The notes beneath the pieces are model-generated. The model was not told the origin of the DNA. It made no database searches and saw only the letters and a program-made list of their open reading frames with translations. From positions 3,472,001 to 3,536,000 of the forward strand of contig NZ_CP146022.1 in assembly GCF_036967205.1 (NCBI RefSeq): a stretch of DNA of 64,000 nucleotides. Reading direction: 5' to 3'. A program made the position numbers and the translations under genes. Origin of the DNA: Streptomyces sp. Q6 (lineage in GTDB: Bacteria; Actinomycetota; Actinomycetes; Streptomycetales; Streptomycetaceae). Below, in pieces: positions 33,579-42,906 of the stretch. The number at the start of each line of letters is the position of its first letter. Positions within the stretch are counted from its first letter, which is position 1.

Positions 33579-35164
33579 GCGGTGGCGACCTCCTGTCGCC
33601 GCGGCTGCACGAGCACCCGGCCGACGACCATCGCGTAGAACAGACCCGCGGACAGCATCAGCGCGAAGTCCGGCGGGTACAGCGTCAGGACGCGCCAGGC
33701 GGCGACGACGACCCAGGCGACGGCGGTGCCGCCGGTCCAGCCGATCATGCCGACCCAGTAGCGGCGCATACCGTTCTTCTTGGCGCCCTGCGAGCCGGTC
33801 GGCTTCCAGCCCATCGGGCGCCCGCGCAGCACGTCCCAGACGGCGAAGACGTGCGACCAGCCGTACATGAGCCGCACCGACCAGGCCTCCAGCCGGTACG
33901 GCGCCCGGTGCCACAGCGGCAGTACGAGGGTCACGTACGCGACGCTCGGCAGCACCCACATCGACGCCTCGGCCCGCAGCAGGTCGGGGCGCAGGATCAG
34001 CAGGGCGAGCGGGATGACCGGCATGAGGAAGGTGGCGAGGGCCGTCTGGAGGTAGTACAGGAACCCGGAGACGTAGCAGAGCCGGGTCTTGAACTTCATC
34101 TCCATCTCCCAGAACCGCTTGCTGGTCAGCAGCTCCAGGGACCCCATGCACCAGCGGTACTGCTGGTTGTGGAACGCGCCCGCCGTGTCGGGGCACACCC
34201 CCGCCGACAGCGCGACCGGCACGTACCGCAGGTGCCAGCCCAGCGCCCGCAGGTCGAACCCGGTGTACATGTCCTCGGAGTGCTCGATCAGCGTGATCCC
34301 GCCGATCTCGGCGAGCGCCGCCCGCCGGTACACGGCGCACGAACCGACGCAGATGGACCCGTCCTTGTCCTCGCGGGACGTCTGCACGGACCGGTAGAAC
34401 TGCTCCTGCACGGCGCCCGCGCCGCGCTCGATCCAGTTCTGCCGGTCGACGGCGCGGAAGAACTGCGGCGACTGCACGATGCCGACCCGCGGGTCGTCGT
34501 CCATGTGCGGAAGCAGCTCGTCGAGCAGGTCGTGCCGGGGGGCGAAGTCGGCGTCGAGGATCAGGATGTGGTCGCCGTACGTCATCTGGAAGGCATGGTG
34601 CAGGTTGCCGGCCTTCTTGAACCAGCCGCGGTTGGGCCGCACCACGTAGTGGAACCCGAAGTCCCCGGCCATGGCGCCGACTTCACCGTCGTCGGCGTCG
34701 TCCAGGACGTAGACGTTCACGACCCCGCGGTAGGTGTCCGCGAGGCGGCTGACATGCACCCAGGTGTTGTGCAGCACCTCCAGCGGCTCCCCGCACACCG
34801 GCAGGAACACGTCCACGCTCGGATAGTGCGCGGGCTGCCAGCGCCGCACGAGCCGCCGGTGCCCCTTGATGTCGAAGTCCTTGCTCAGCCCGTCCAGATA
34901 GAGCGAGATGAGATAGTCCGCGACCACGAAGGCCAGCATCGGCATCGTCAGCCAGAACCACGGGCTGGAGGCGGTGAACAGGAACTGACTCATCGCCAGA
35001 CACGCGAAACTGATCAGCGAGCCGACGGTCAGCATCCACAGGTGCCGATGGGCGTACGAGTACTTCTCCACGTCGTCCGGCGGCTGCGGCAGCAGCCCCT
35101 GGTTCCGCGAAACGGGCCCGCGCCTCCGGTTGGTGGAGCCACGGGCAGCCCCCACTGCGCTCAT
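33575..35164 (-). CDS. membrane GT2 processive glycosyltransferase (cellulose-synthase-like)
   Basis: 529 residues from the ATG at 35162-35164 with a G-rich ribosome-binding site. Two membrane segments at about 40-90, then the GT-A domain with VLDDADD (Asp155-156), the DAD at 204-206, the ED at 297-298 and the QQYRW (334-338) signature of processive synthases, followed by four or five further membrane helices. First gene of a six-gene operon whose junctions are mostly ATGA/GTGA overlaps. The product is probably a beta-linked polymer; a mannan is suggested by the GH26 partner but is not shown. Confidence 0.9.
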   Translation of the reverse strand: MSAVGAARGSTNRRRGPVSRNQGLLPQPPDDVEKYSYAHRHLWMLTVGSLISFACLAMSQFLFTASSPWFWLTMPMLAFVVADYLISLYLDGLSKDFDIKGHRRLVRRWQPAHYPSVDVFLPVCGEPLEVLHNTWVHVSRLADTYRGVVNVYVLDDADDGEVGAMAGDFGFHYVVRPNRGWFKKAGNLHHAFQMTYGDHILILDADFAPRHDLLDELLPHMDDDPRVGIVQSPQFFRAVDRQNWIERGAGAVQEQFYRSVQTSREDKDGSICVGSCAVYRRAALAEIGGITLIEHSEDMYTGFDLRALGWHLRYVPVALSAGVCPDTAGAFHNQQYRWCMGSLELLTSKRFWEMEMKFKTRLCYVSGFLYYLQTALATFLMPVIPLALLILRPDLLRAEASMWVLPSVAYVTLVLPLWHRAPYRLEAWSVRLMYGWSHVFAVWDVLRGRPMGWKPTGSQGAKKNGMRRYWVGMIGWTGGTAVAWVVVAAWRVLTLYPPDFALMLSAGLFYAMVVGRVLVQPRRQEVATA

Positions 35165-35249
35165 GCTTAACCCCCCGGGCCGGCCCCGGCCCGCGCTGCC
35201 CCCACGTGCGCCCGGCCACCCCAGGTGAATCCTTGGCCAGACCCGGGCG

Positions 35250-35255
35250 AGCATA
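35250..35255 (-). promoter_or_regulatory. -10-like TATGCT upstream of the GT2/GH26 operon
   Basis: On the minus strand TATGCT lies about 85 nt before the start of the GT2 gene. I see no convincing -35. Would give a leader of roughly 80 nt. Confidence 0.3.
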
Positions 35256-35333
35256 GCCGAGATACAGGGGTTAATTCCGAACAGGCGTGTTACCTGAGGG
35301 TTTCATCTCTTCTCGCAGCCGCCGTACAACCAT

Positions 35334-35349
35334 CGGCCCCTTTCGGCCG
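35334..35349 (-). terminator. short hairpin downstream of truA
   Basis: cggcc and ggccg arms around a 7-nt loop, beginning 9 nt past the truA stop. Short but well placed. Confidence 0.4.
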
Positions 35350-35357
35350 TCTGCACT

Positions 35358-36212
35358 TCAGCAGCAGCCCGCCCCCGGCAGGGTCCGCCTGTTCCGCGCC
35401 TCGAGATTGCGCGCGGCCAGCAACTCATCGGCGGGGTAACCGACTTCCTCGAGCGTGAGCCCGTGCGGCCGCACCACGTGCACCGCCGAATCCCGCACCC
35501 CGGCCGCCAGCACCTTCCCGGGCCACTCGGGTCCGCGGTGCCCGTCACCGACGAAGAGCAGCGCCCCGATGAGCGAGCGCACCATGTTGTGGCAGAACGC
35601 GTCGGCCCGCACGGTGGCGGTGATGATCCCGTCGTCGTCCCGTACGAGACTGAGCTCCTGCAGCGTACGAATGGTGGTCGCACCCTCCCGCCGCTTGCAG
35701 TAGGCCGCGAAGTCGTGCTCCCCGAGGAGCCGTTCGGCGGCCGCGTTCATCGCGTCCACGTCCAACGGCCAGTCGTGCCAGAGCACATGCCCCCGCAGCA
35801 GCGGGTCGACGCCGCCCGGGTGGTCGGTCACCCGGTACGCGTACCGCCGCCAGATCGCGGAGAAGCGCGCGTTGAACCCGCTCGGCGCCTCGGCCACCGA
35901 CCACACCCGCACGTCCCTGGGCAGCCGTCCGCCCAGCCGCTTCAGCAGCTTCTCCTCGTGCTCGGCCCACACGTCCACCGGCAGATCGACATGCGCCACC
36001 TGCCCCCGCGCGTGCACCCCGGAATCGGTCCGCCCGGCCACGGTCAGCTCGTACGTCGTCGAGGACCGGGTCACGGTCCGCAGCGCGTCCTCGATCTCCC
36101 CCTGCACGGTCCGCCGCCCGGCGGCCTGCTTGGCCCACCCGGAGAAGTCCTTGCCGTCGTACGACAGATCGAGCCGCACCCGCACGAACCCGTCCGCCAC
36201 TTCGTCACTCAC
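35358..36212 (-). CDS. truA: tRNA pseudouridine(38-40) synthase
   Basis: 284 residues, GTG start with AGAGGA upstream. [16 protein letters not shown] and the catalytic [10 protein letters not shown] with Asp63, then RYAYRV and [13 protein letters not shown]. It modifies the anticodon arm of several tRNAs. The C-terminus ends in two cysteines. It follows rplQ but is separated by two hairpins, so it may be expressed partly on its own. Confidence 0.95.
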   Translation of the reverse strand: MSDEVADGFVRVRLDLSYDGKDFSGWAKQAAGRRTVQGEIEDALRTVTRSSTTYELTVAGRTDSGVHARGQVAHVDLPVDVWAEHEEKLLKRLGGRLPRDVRVWSVAEAPSGFNARFSAIWRRYAYRVTDHPGGVDPLLRGHVLWHDWPLDVDAMNAAAERLLGEHDFAAYCKRREGATTIRTLQELSLVRDDDGIITATVRADAFCHNMVRSLIGALLFVGDGHRGPEWPGKVLAAGVRDSAVHVVRPHGLTLEEVGYPADELLAARNLEARNRRTLPGAGCC

Positions 36213-36276
36213 CCAAAGATCCTCTCAGCAACGCGAAGCGGGCCCGCCCCCGTGAAGGAACGGACCCGCTAAGACG

Positions 36277-36292
36277 CACCCCCGAAGGGGTG
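36277..36292 (-). terminator. hairpin between rplQ and truA (second)
   Basis: cacccc and ggggtg arms around cgaa, 60-80 nt past the rplQ stop and upstream of truA. Acts together with the larger hairpin at 36303-36334. Confidence 0.5.
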
Positions 36293-36302
36293 AAGGGACT
36301 GC

Positions 36303-36334
36303 CCGGGTGGCCACGACGAGCCGCGGCCACCCGG
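36303..36334 (-). terminator. terminator hairpin downstream of rplQ
   Basis: Perfect 10-bp arms ccgggtggcc and ggccacccgg around 12 nt, starting 21 nt past the rplQ stop. This ends the alpha operon. Confidence 0.75.
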
Positions 36335-36354
36335 AAGCAGAACCCGGTGGACGA

Positions 36355-36852
36355 CTAGGCGTCCTTCGACTCCTCGGCGGCCTCGGCCGGCTTGGCGTCC
36401 TCGACGACCTCGGCGGCCGGAGCGGCGGCCTCGGTGTCCTTGGCGGCACGCTTGGTGGCGGCCTCGGCCTCACCGGTGGCCTGCTGCGCGACCGTCAGGG
36501 CCTCGACCAGCTCGATGACAGCCATGGGCGCGTTGTCGCCACGGCGGTTACCGATCTTGGTGATACGGGTGTAACCACCCGGACGGTTCTCGTAGCGCGG
36601 GGCGATCTCGGTGAACAGCGTGTGGACGACGCTCTTGTCCGAGATGACCGTGAGCACCTGACGGCGGTTGTGAAGGTCGCCCTTCTTCGCCTTGGTGACC
36701 AGACGCTCCGCGTACGGGCGCAGACGACGGGCCTTGGCCTCGGTCGTCGTGATCTTGCCGTGCTCGAAGAGCGACTTCGCGAGGTTCGCGAGAAGCAGCT
36801 TCTCGTGCGCGGCGCTGCCGCCCAGACGGGCACCCTTGGCGGGCTTCGGCAT
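36355..36852 (-). CDS. rplQ: 50S ribosomal protein L17
   Basis: 165 residues. Conserved core from [18 protein letters not shown] through [20 protein letters not shown] to about residue 120, then an Ala/Glu/Lys-rich tail that is longer than in enterobacteria and common in Streptomyces. Last gene of the alpha operon. Confidence 0.97.
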   Translation of the reverse strand: MPKPAKGARLGGSAAHEKLLLANLAKSLFEHGKITTTEAKARRLRPYAERLVTKAKKGDLHNRRQVLTVISDKSVVHTLFTEIAPRYENRPGGYTRITKIGNRRGDNAPMAVIELVEALTVAQQATGEAEAATKRAAKDTEAAAPAAEVVEDAKPAEAAEESKDA

Positions 36853-36967
36853 GATGTTTCTCCTTGGTGTCTGCCCCGGCCGTATCAGGTACCGAAGTCA
36901 GTGTCCGAGCGGGCGGGTTCGCCCGTCGGAGATCCGGGGGACGCGAGCGTCCCCCGGAGAAGACCGG

Positions 36968-37990
36968 TCAGTACTGCTCGGTCTCCACGAAACCCGCGTC
37001 CGCGTCGTCGTCGGCGCCGAAGGCGTCGGCGGCGGCGGTCGGGTCGAATCCGGGCGGGCTGTCCTTGAGGGCCAGGCCCATGCCGGCCAGCTTCGCCTTG
37101 ACCTCGTCGATCGACTTCGCACCGAAGTTGCGGATGTCGAGCAGGTCGGCCTCGGAGCGGGCGACGAGCTCACCCACGGAGTGGATGCCCTCGCGCTTGA
37201 GGCAGTTGTACGACCGAACGGTGAGCTCGAGCTCCTCGATCGGCAGGGCGAGATCGGCGGCGAGAGCGGCGTCCGTCGGGGACGGGCCCATGTCGATGCC
37301 CTCGGCGTCGATGTTCAGCTCGCGGGCGAGACCGAACAGCTCGACCAGCGTCTTACCGGCGGACGCCATGGCGTCGCGCGGCCGCATGGCCTGCTTGGTC
37401 TCGACATCGACGATCAGCTTGTCGAAGTCGGTGCGCTGCTCGACACGCGTGGCCTCGACCTTGTACGTGACCTTCAGAACCGGCGAGTAGATCGAGTCGA
37501 CCGGGATGCGCCCGATCTCCTGACCGACCTGCTTGTTCTGGACGGCGGAGACGTAGCCGCGACCGCGCTCGACGGTCAGCTCCATCTCCAGCTTGCCCTT
37601 GCCGTTGAGCGTGGCGAGGACGAGGTCGGGGTTGTGCACCTCGACACCGGCCGGGGGCGCGATGTCGGCGGCGGTGACCAGACCCGGGCCCTGCTTGCGC
37701 AGGTACATCACGACCGGCTCGTCGTGCTCCGAGGAGACGACCAGCTGCTTGATGTTGAGGATCAGGTCGGTGACGTCTTCCTTGACGCCCGGCACGGTGG
37801 TGAACTCGTGCAGGACACCGTCGATACGGATCGACGTGACCGCCGCACCCGGGATCGACGACAGAAGCGTGCGACGGAGCGAGTTGCCGAGGGTGTAACC
37901 GAAGCCCGGCTCCAGCGGCTCGATCACGAACCGGGAGCGGAACTCGTCGACGACCTCTTCGGTCAACGAGGGACGCTGAGCAATCAGCAT
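36968..37990 (-). CDS. rpoA: DNA-directed RNA polymerase subunit alpha
   Basis: 340 residues. Alpha-NTD (1 to about 230; [20 protein letters not shown] then [10 protein letters not shown]) for assembly, an acidic linker, and alpha-CTD around 250-310 ([36 protein letters not shown]) for UP elements and activators. The acidic tail [19 protein letters not shown] is typical of Streptomyces. Between rpsK and rplQ as expected. Confidence 0.98.
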   Translation of the reverse strand: MLIAQRPSLTEEVVDEFRSRFVIEPLEPGFGYTLGNSLRRTLLSSIPGAAVTSIRIDGVLHEFTTVPGVKEDVTDLILNIKQLVVSSEHDEPVVMYLRKQGPGLVTAADIAPPAGVEVHNPDLVLATLNGKGKLEMELTVERGRGYVSAVQNKQVGQEIGRIPVDSIYSPVLKVTYKVEATRVEQRTDFDKLIVDVETKQAMRPRDAMASAGKTLVELFGLARELNIDAEGIDMGPSPTDAALAADLALPIEELELTVRSYNCLKREGIHSVGELVARSEADLLDIRNFGAKSIDEVKAKLAGMGLALKDSPPGFDPTAAADAFGADDDADAGFVETEQY

Positions 37991-38132
37991 TCTGCGAATC
38001 CTTCAGTCAGGGGCACCCACTATTTGATGCCCTGGCACCGGGCGGTAGCCCGGTATGTACTACAGCTACAAGGGTACGGGCGGTACCGCTCATCAGAGCC
38101 GTACCGCCCGAAAACCTCAAGACAGCCGTGCG

Positions 38133-38537
38133 TCAGACGCGGCGGCGCTTCGGCGGACGGCAGCCGTTGTGGGGCGTCGGGGTGACGTCCTGGATCGAGC
38201 CGACCTCGAGGCCCGTCGCCTGGAGCGAACGGATGGCGGTCTCACGACCGGAACCCGGGCCCTTGACGAAGACGTCGACCTTGCGCATGCCGTGCTCCTG
38301 CGCGCGACGGGCAGCCGACTCGGCGGCCATCTGCGCGGCGAACGGCGTGGACTTGCGCGAGCCCTTGAAACCGACGTGGCCGGCGGAGGCCCACGAGATC
38401 ACGTTGCCGGTCGGGTCCGTGATGGACACGATCGTGTTGTTGAACGTGCTCTTGATATGAGCGTGCCCGTGAGCGACGTTCTTCTTTTCCTTGCGGCGCA
38501 CCTTCTTGGCAGCGCCCTGACGACCCTTGGGGGGCAT
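38133..38537 (-). CDS. rpsK: 30S ribosomal protein S11
   Basis: 134 residues: basic N-terminus ([19 protein letters not shown]), [16 protein letters not shown] and the C-terminal [18 protein letters not shown]. Platform protein near the mRNA exit. ATG preceded by a GGAG-type site (CTCCTGTAGG complement). Confidence 0.97.
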   Translation of the reverse strand: MPPKGRQGAAKKVRRKEKKNVAHGHAHIKSTFNNTIVSITDPTGNVISWASAGHVGFKGSRKSTPFAAQMAAESAARRAQEHGMRKVDVFVKGPGSGRETAIRSLQATGLEVGSIQDVTPTPHNGCRPPKRRRV

Positions 38538-38602
38538 GTCGTTCTCCTACAGGGAGGTGGTCGGTCCTACAGCGAAGACCGCTGGTGAGCGTCCGCTGAG
38601 GA

Positions 38603-38983
38603 CTACTTCTTGCCCGGCTTCTTCTTACCGGCGATGGCGCGACGCGGGCCCTTGCGGGTGCGGGCGTTCGTGCTGGTGCGCTGGCCGCGGACCGGCAGAC
38701 CACGACGGTGACGGAGACCCTGGTAGCAACCGATCTCGACCTTGCGGCGGATGTCGGCCTGGATCTCGCGACGGAGGTCACCCTCGGTCTGGAAGTTGTG
38801 GTCCACGTACTCGCGGATCTTGACGAGGTCTTCCTCGCTCAGGTCGCGAACACGGACGTTGCGGTCCACACCGGTGGCGTCCAGGGTCTCCTGGGCGCGC
38901 GTGCGACCGATACCGAACACGTACGTGAGGGCAACCTCGACGCGCTTGTCGCGCGGGAGGTCAACACCTTCAAGGCGTGCCAT
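38603..38983 (-). CDS. rpsM: 30S ribosomal protein S13
   Basis: 126 residues beginning [19 protein letters not shown], with the [17 protein letters not shown] helix-hairpin and the basic [18 protein letters not shown] tail that contacts P-site tRNA. Follows rpmJ after a 212-nt gap. Confidence 0.97.
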   Translation of the reverse strand: MARLEGVDLPRDKRVEVALTYVFGIGRTRAQETLDATGVDRNVRVRDLSEEDLVKIREYVDHNFQTEGDLRREIQADIRRKVEIGCYQGLRHRRGLPVRGQRTSTNARTRKGPRRAIAGKKKPGKK

Positions 38984-39078
38984 TCAAGGCTCCTGTTGAT
39001 ACTCGGAGGTCTGTAACAGAGCCACTCCCACTCGCCGTCCCCTTCGTGCTGAAGGGTTGGTACGAGCTGGGTCCCCGG

Positions 39079-39098
39079 CCTCCGACCGAGGGTGTCGC
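39079..39098 (-). promoter_or_regulatory. leader-like sequence in the rpmJ-rpsM gap, partial match to rpsJ/rpsL element
   Basis: On the minus strand GCGACAC is followed by CCTC then GGTCGGAGG. The flanking blocks GCGACAC and GGTCGGAGG also bracket the rpsJ leader element, but the central part is missing here. The match could be coincidental. Confidence 0.25.
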
Positions 39099-39195
39099 CA
39101 CGGTGGACTGATCCACCGCCGGCGGGCTCTGCATGTGTACTCAATGTGCTGCGTCGCGCGAAATCTGCGAACGAACTGCAGTTAACGGGTCTGCG

Positions 39196-39309
39196 TCAGC
39201 CCTGGCGCTGCTTGTGGCGCGGGTTGTCGCAGATCACCATGACCCGACCGTGACGGCGGATCACCCTGCACTTGTCGCAGATCTTCTTGACGCTCGGCTT
39301 GACCTTCAT
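39196..39309 (-). CDS. rpmJ: 50S ribosomal protein L36 (zinc-binding type)
   Basis: 37 residues, [19 protein letters not shown] and on, with Cys11, Cys14, Cys27 and His32 forming the zinc knuckle. This is the zinc-containing form; many actinomycetes hold a second, zinc-free L36 elsewhere under zinc control. Between infA and rpsM as usual. Confidence 0.96.
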   Translation of the reverse strand: MKVKPSVKKICDKCRVIRRHGRVMVICDNPRHKQRQG

Positions 39310-39365
39310 GGGTGAGGTTCTCCGGGTCAGTTGCCGGCGGCCCGCAGAGCGGGACTGGGCAAGAT

Positions 39366-39587
39366 CTACTTGTACCGGTAGACGATCCGGCCACGCGTCA
39401 GGTCGTACGGAGACAGCTCCACCACGACCCGGTCGTCAGGGAGGATGCGGATGTAGTGCATACGCATCTTGCCGCTGATGTGTGCCAGGACCTGGTGGCC
39501 GTTCTGGAGCTCCACCTTGAACATGGCGTTCGGGAGAGACTCGACGACAGTGCCTTCGATCTCGATGGCACCTTGCTTCTTGGCCAC
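39366..39587 (-). CDS. infA: translation initiation factor IF-1
   Basis: 73 residues from the GTG at 39585-39587, giving [20 protein letters not shown], with the S1-like OB fold ending [20 protein letters not shown] site lies upstream. First gene of the infA-rpmJ-rpsM-rpsK-rpoA-rplQ transcript; promoter in the 175-nt gap after map, where TAGACT at 39679-39684 is a weak -10 candidate. Confidence 0.96.
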   Translation of the reverse strand: MAKKQGAIEIEGTVVESLPNAMFKVELQNGHQVLAHISGKMRMHYIRILPDDRVVVELSPYDLTRGRIVYRYK

Positions 39588-39762
39588 GCTTCGCCCTTCG
39601 AATCGACTACCTTGATCGACTCCCGAGTGGAACGCTTCCCGACGTGCAGGCATGCGGATACACGAGAGCCGACGAGTCAGTCTACGTCAGTACCATCGGA
39701 AAGACGAATCCACGAATTCTGCCCCACACCCAAGATCCTTACGCAGCCGACGCGCCTCCGAC

Positions 39763-40599
39763 TCACGCCAACGGATCCGGCGCCGCCGTCACACCGAGCT
39801 CGGCCAGCTTGGCCTTTCCGCCGTCCGGAGCCGTCAGGACCAGGGGCCCCTCCTCCGTCAGCGCCACGGAGTGCTCCCAGTGCGAGGACCAGGTGCCGTC
39901 CGTGGTGATGACGGTCCAGTCGTCCTCCAGGACCTCGGTGCGCGGGGTGCCCAGGGAGACCATCGGCTCGATCGCGAGGCAGAAGCCGGGGACCAGCTTC
40001 GGGCCCTTGCCGCGGCGGCGCTCGACGTAGTTCAGGACGTGCGGGTCCATGTGCATCTCGGTGCCGATGCCGTGGCCGCCGTAGTCCTCGACGATCCCGT
40101 ACTTGCCGCCGCCCGGCTTGGGCTGGCGGCGGATGTACGTCTCGATGGCGCGGGAGATGTCCACGAGGCGGTTGCCCGCCTTCATCGCGGCGAGCCCGGC
40201 CCACATCGACTCCTCGGTCACCCGGGACAGCTCGATGAGCTCCGGGGCGTGACCGGACCCCACGAAGGCGGTGTACGCGGCGTCACCGTGCCAGCCGTCC
40301 ACGATCGCGCCGGCGTCGATGGAGATGATGTCGCCGTCCTCCAGGACGACGTCGTCGCTCGGGATGCCGTGGACCACGACCTCGTTCTTCGAGGTGCAGA
40401 TGGTCGCGGGGAAGCCGCCGTAGCCGAGGAAGTTCGACTTCGCCCCGTGCTCGGCGAGGACCTTGCGGGCGACCTCGTCCAGATCCCTGGTGGTCGCGCC
40501 GGGCACGGCCGCCTCACGGGTAGCGGCGTGGATCGCCGCGACGACAAGCCCCGCCTCCCGCATCTTGCGAATCTGGTCGGGGGTCTTGATCTGCACCAT
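39763..40599 (-). CDS. map: methionine aminopeptidase type I
   Basis: 278 residues. Metal ligands are visible in ISIDAGAIVDGWHGDAAYT (two Asp), GGHGIGTEMH (His), CLAIEPMVSLG (Glu) and WSSHWEHSVAL (Glu). Removes N-terminal Met from nascent proteins. Separated from adk by a strong hairpin, so it likely has its own promoter, unlike E. coli-style operons. Confidence 0.96.
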   Translation of the reverse strand: MVQIKTPDQIRKMREAGLVVAAIHAATREAAVPGATTRDLDEVARKVLAEHGAKSNFLGYGGFPATICTSKNEVVVHGIPSDDVVLEDGDIISIDAGAIVDGWHGDAAYTAFVGSGHAPELIELSRVTEESMWAGLAAMKAGNRLVDISRAIETYIRRQPKPGGGKYGIVEDYGGHGIGTEMHMDPHVLNYVERRRGKGPKLVPGFCLAIEPMVSLGTPRTEVLEDDWTVITTDGTWSSHWEHSVALTEEGPLVLTAPDGGKAKLAELGVTAAPDPLA

Positions 40600-40649
40600 G
40601 GGGGCCTGCGCTCTCCGTCATCCGGTAAAGAGGGGACCTACCAACACTA

Positions 40650-40683
40650 AGGCCGCGGCACCCCTGAGGGGGAACCGCGGCCT
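40650..40683 (-). terminator. terminator hairpin between adk and map
   Basis: 9-bp arms aggccgcgg and ccgcggcct, with an inner cccc/gggg pairing around a tga loop, starting 29 nt past the adk stop. Confidence 0.7.
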
Positions 40684-40711
40684 CAGCCACGTACGGCGAA
40701 GAACAGGACGA

Positions 40712-41359
40712 CTAGCGCCCCAGGGCCTCCATGGCCCGCGCCGTGACCTCTTCCACCTTGCCGAGGGCGGAGATCGTCACGACGAGCCCCTGCTCCCGGT
40801 AGTAGTCGATGATCGGCTCGGTCTGCGTGTGGTAGACCTCGAGCCGCTTGCGCACGGTCTCTTCCTTGTCGTCGTCACGCTGGTACAGCTCGCCGCCGCA
40901 GACGTCACAGACGCCCTCGGCCTTCGGCTGCTTGTACGCGACGTGGAAGACGTGTGCCGAGTCGTTACGGCAGATGCGGCGGCCGGCGATGCGCTTGACC
41001 ACCTCGTCCTCGGGGACCTCCAGGTCCAGGACCGCGTCCAGCTTCACGTCGTCGCCCTTGAGGGCGACGTCCAGCGCCTCGGCCTGCGAGACGTTGCGGG
41101 GGAAGCCGTCGAGCAGGAAGCCGTTCTCGGCGTCCGGCTGTTCCATGCGGTCCTTGGCCATCCCGATGGTGACCTCGTCCGGTACCAGGTGACCCGCGTC
41201 CATGTAGGACTTCGCCTGCTTGCCGAGATCCGTGCCCTTGCTGATGTTGGCACGGAAGAGGTCGCCCGTGGAGATGTGCGGGATCGACAGGTTCTGCGCA
41301 AGGTACGCGGCCTGCGTTCCCTTGCCAGCACCGGGCGGCCCGACGAGGACGATTCGCAT
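40712..41359 (-). CDS. adk: adenylate kinase
   Basis: 215 residues: P-loop GPPGAGKGT at 7-15, DGFPRNVSQAEAL, and a LID region with CRNDSAHVFHV and CDVCGG. The LID has three cysteines, not the full four-Cys zinc finger of some Gram-positive enzymes. Its ATG overlaps the secY stop by one base, so it is coupled to secY. Confidence 0.97.
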   Translation of the reverse strand: MRIVLVGPPGAGKGTQAAYLAQNLSIPHISTGDLFRANISKGTDLGKQAKSYMDAGHLVPDEVTIGMAKDRMEQPDAENGFLLDGFPRNVSQAEALDVALKGDDVKLDAVLDLEVPEDEVVKRIAGRRICRNDSAHVFHVAYKQPKAEGVCDVCGGELYQRDDDKEETVRKRLEVYHTQTEPIIDYYREQGLVVTISALGKVEEVTARAMEALGR

Positions 41360-42672
41360 CAGCGGAGGAACCCTTCGTAATTGCGCTGCTGGAGCTGGCT
41401 CTCGATCTGCTTCACCGTCTCCAGACCAACACCCACGATGATCAGGATGCTGGTGCCGCCGAAGGGGAAGTTCTGGTTTGCCCCGAAACCAACCAACGCC
41501 ATCGTCGGTACGAGAGCGATCAGACCCAAGTACAGCGAACCCGGCCAGGTGATCCGGTTGAGCACGTACGAAAGGTACTCAGCGGTCGGTCGGCCAGCCC
41601 GGATGCCCGGGATGAAGCCACCATACTTCTTCATGTTGTCCGCGACTTCCTCGGGGTTGAACGAGATCGCCACGTAGAAGAACGCGAAGAAAACGATCAG
41701 GAGGAAGTACGTGACGATGTAAATCGGGTGATTTCCCTTGGTCAGGTGGTCGTCGATCCACAGCTTCCAGGACGAGTCGCCGCCCGCGAACTGCGCGACG
41801 AGTGCCGGGATGTAGAGGAGGGACGAGGCGAAGATGACAGGGATCACACCCGCCTGATTCACCTTGAGCGGGATGTACGTGGACGTACCACCGTAGGAAC
41901 GACGGCCGACCATGCGCTTCGCGTACTGCACCGGGATACGGCGCTGGGCCTGCTCGACGAAGACGACCAGGCCGACCATGACGAGGCCGACGAGGATGAC
42001 GGTGCCGAACTCGATCCAGCCGTCGGCCAGCGAACCACCCTGCTTGATGGCCCACAGGGCGGACGGGAAGGTGGCGGCGATCGAGATGAACATCAGGATC
42101 GACATGCCGTTGCCGATGCCCTTGTCGGTGATCAGCTCGCCGAGCCACATCATCACGCAGGTACCGGCGGTCATCGTGATGACCATCGTGATGGTGATGA
42201 AGATCGACTGGTCCGGCACGATCTCGCTCGCGACGGGGCAGCCCTGGAAGAGGGCGCCCGTGCGGGCGGTGGCCACGAGGCCGGTGCCTTGCAGGATGGC
42301 GAGCGCCACGGTCAGGTAACGCGTGTACTGCGTGATCTTCGCCGTACCGGCCTGCCCCTCCTTCTTGAGGGCTTCGAGGCGGGGGATCACCACGGTGAGC
42401 AGCTGCAGAATGATGCTCGCGGTGATGTACGGCATGATGCCGAGCGCGAAGACCGTGATCTGCAACAGCGCGCCACCGCTGAACATGTTGACCAGACCGA
42501 ACAGTCCGGTACTGGAGCTGGCCTGGTCCATGCACGTCTGGACGTTCGAGTAATCGACGCCGGGGATGGGCACATGTGCGCCGAGCCGGTAGATCACGAC
42601 GATGCCGAGCGTGAAGAGCAGCTTCTTGCGCAGGTCGGGCGTCTTGAACGCCCGGGCGAACGCGGTGAGCAC
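41359..42672 (-). CDS. secY: preprotein translocase subunit SecY
   Basis: 437 residues, ten membrane segments, MLTAFARAFKTPDLRKKLLF start and the FNPEEVADNMKKYGGFIPGIR loop before helix 8-9. Core channel of the Sec translocon. GTG start with GGAGGCACC upstream. It lies downstream of rplO but a strong terminator separates them. Confidence 0.98.
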   Translation of the reverse strand: MLTAFARAFKTPDLRKKLLFTLGIVVIYRLGAHVPIPGVDYSNVQTCMDQASSSTGLFGLVNMFSGGALLQITVFALGIMPYITASIILQLLTVVIPRLEALKKEGQAGTAKITQYTRYLTVALAILQGTGLVATARTGALFQGCPVASEIVPDQSIFITITMVITMTAGTCVMMWLGELITDKGIGNGMSILMFISIAATFPSALWAIKQGGSLADGWIEFGTVILVGLVMVGLVVFVEQAQRRIPVQYAKRMVGRRSYGGTSTYIPLKVNQAGVIPVIFASSLLYIPALVAQFAGGDSSWKLWIDDHLTKGNHPIYIVTYFLLIVFFAFFYVAISFNPEEVADNMKKYGGFIPGIRAGRPTAEYLSYVLNRITWPGSLYLGLIALVPTMALVGFGANQNFPFGGTSILIIVGVGLETVKQIESQLQQRNYEGFLR

Positions 42673-42837
42673 GGTGCCTCCTGCGACCCCCGCGCGCGTG
42701 CGTCAGAGGTGACGGTCTTGAGGATTCGACGAATAGGTAACGCTCAAAGTCCGGGATTGGTGCCGGGGGCACGCAAAGCCCAGAAATTAACAGCGGACGC
42801 CACCTTACCGGCGGACCCGCCCCCCTAGGAACGACCA

Positions 42838-42871
42838 ACCGGGGATACCCCTTTTGTGGGGTATCCCCGGT
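42838..42871 (-). terminator. very strong terminator downstream of rplO
   Basis: Perfect 14-bp arms (accggggatacccc with its complement) around a 6-nt ttttgt loop, 36 nt past the rplO stop and upstream of secY. It ends the spc transcript at rplO, so secY-adk must have their own promoter in the 165 nt between. Confidence 0.88.
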
Positions 42872-42906
42872 CGGGATCGCTCACGTCATCGAGACGTCCG
42901 AGTGAC

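Noticed and set aside
39588-39762. Confident promoter for infA
   Set aside because: TAGACT at 39679-39684 has no good -35 at 17-18 nt, so it is mentioned only within the infA entry.
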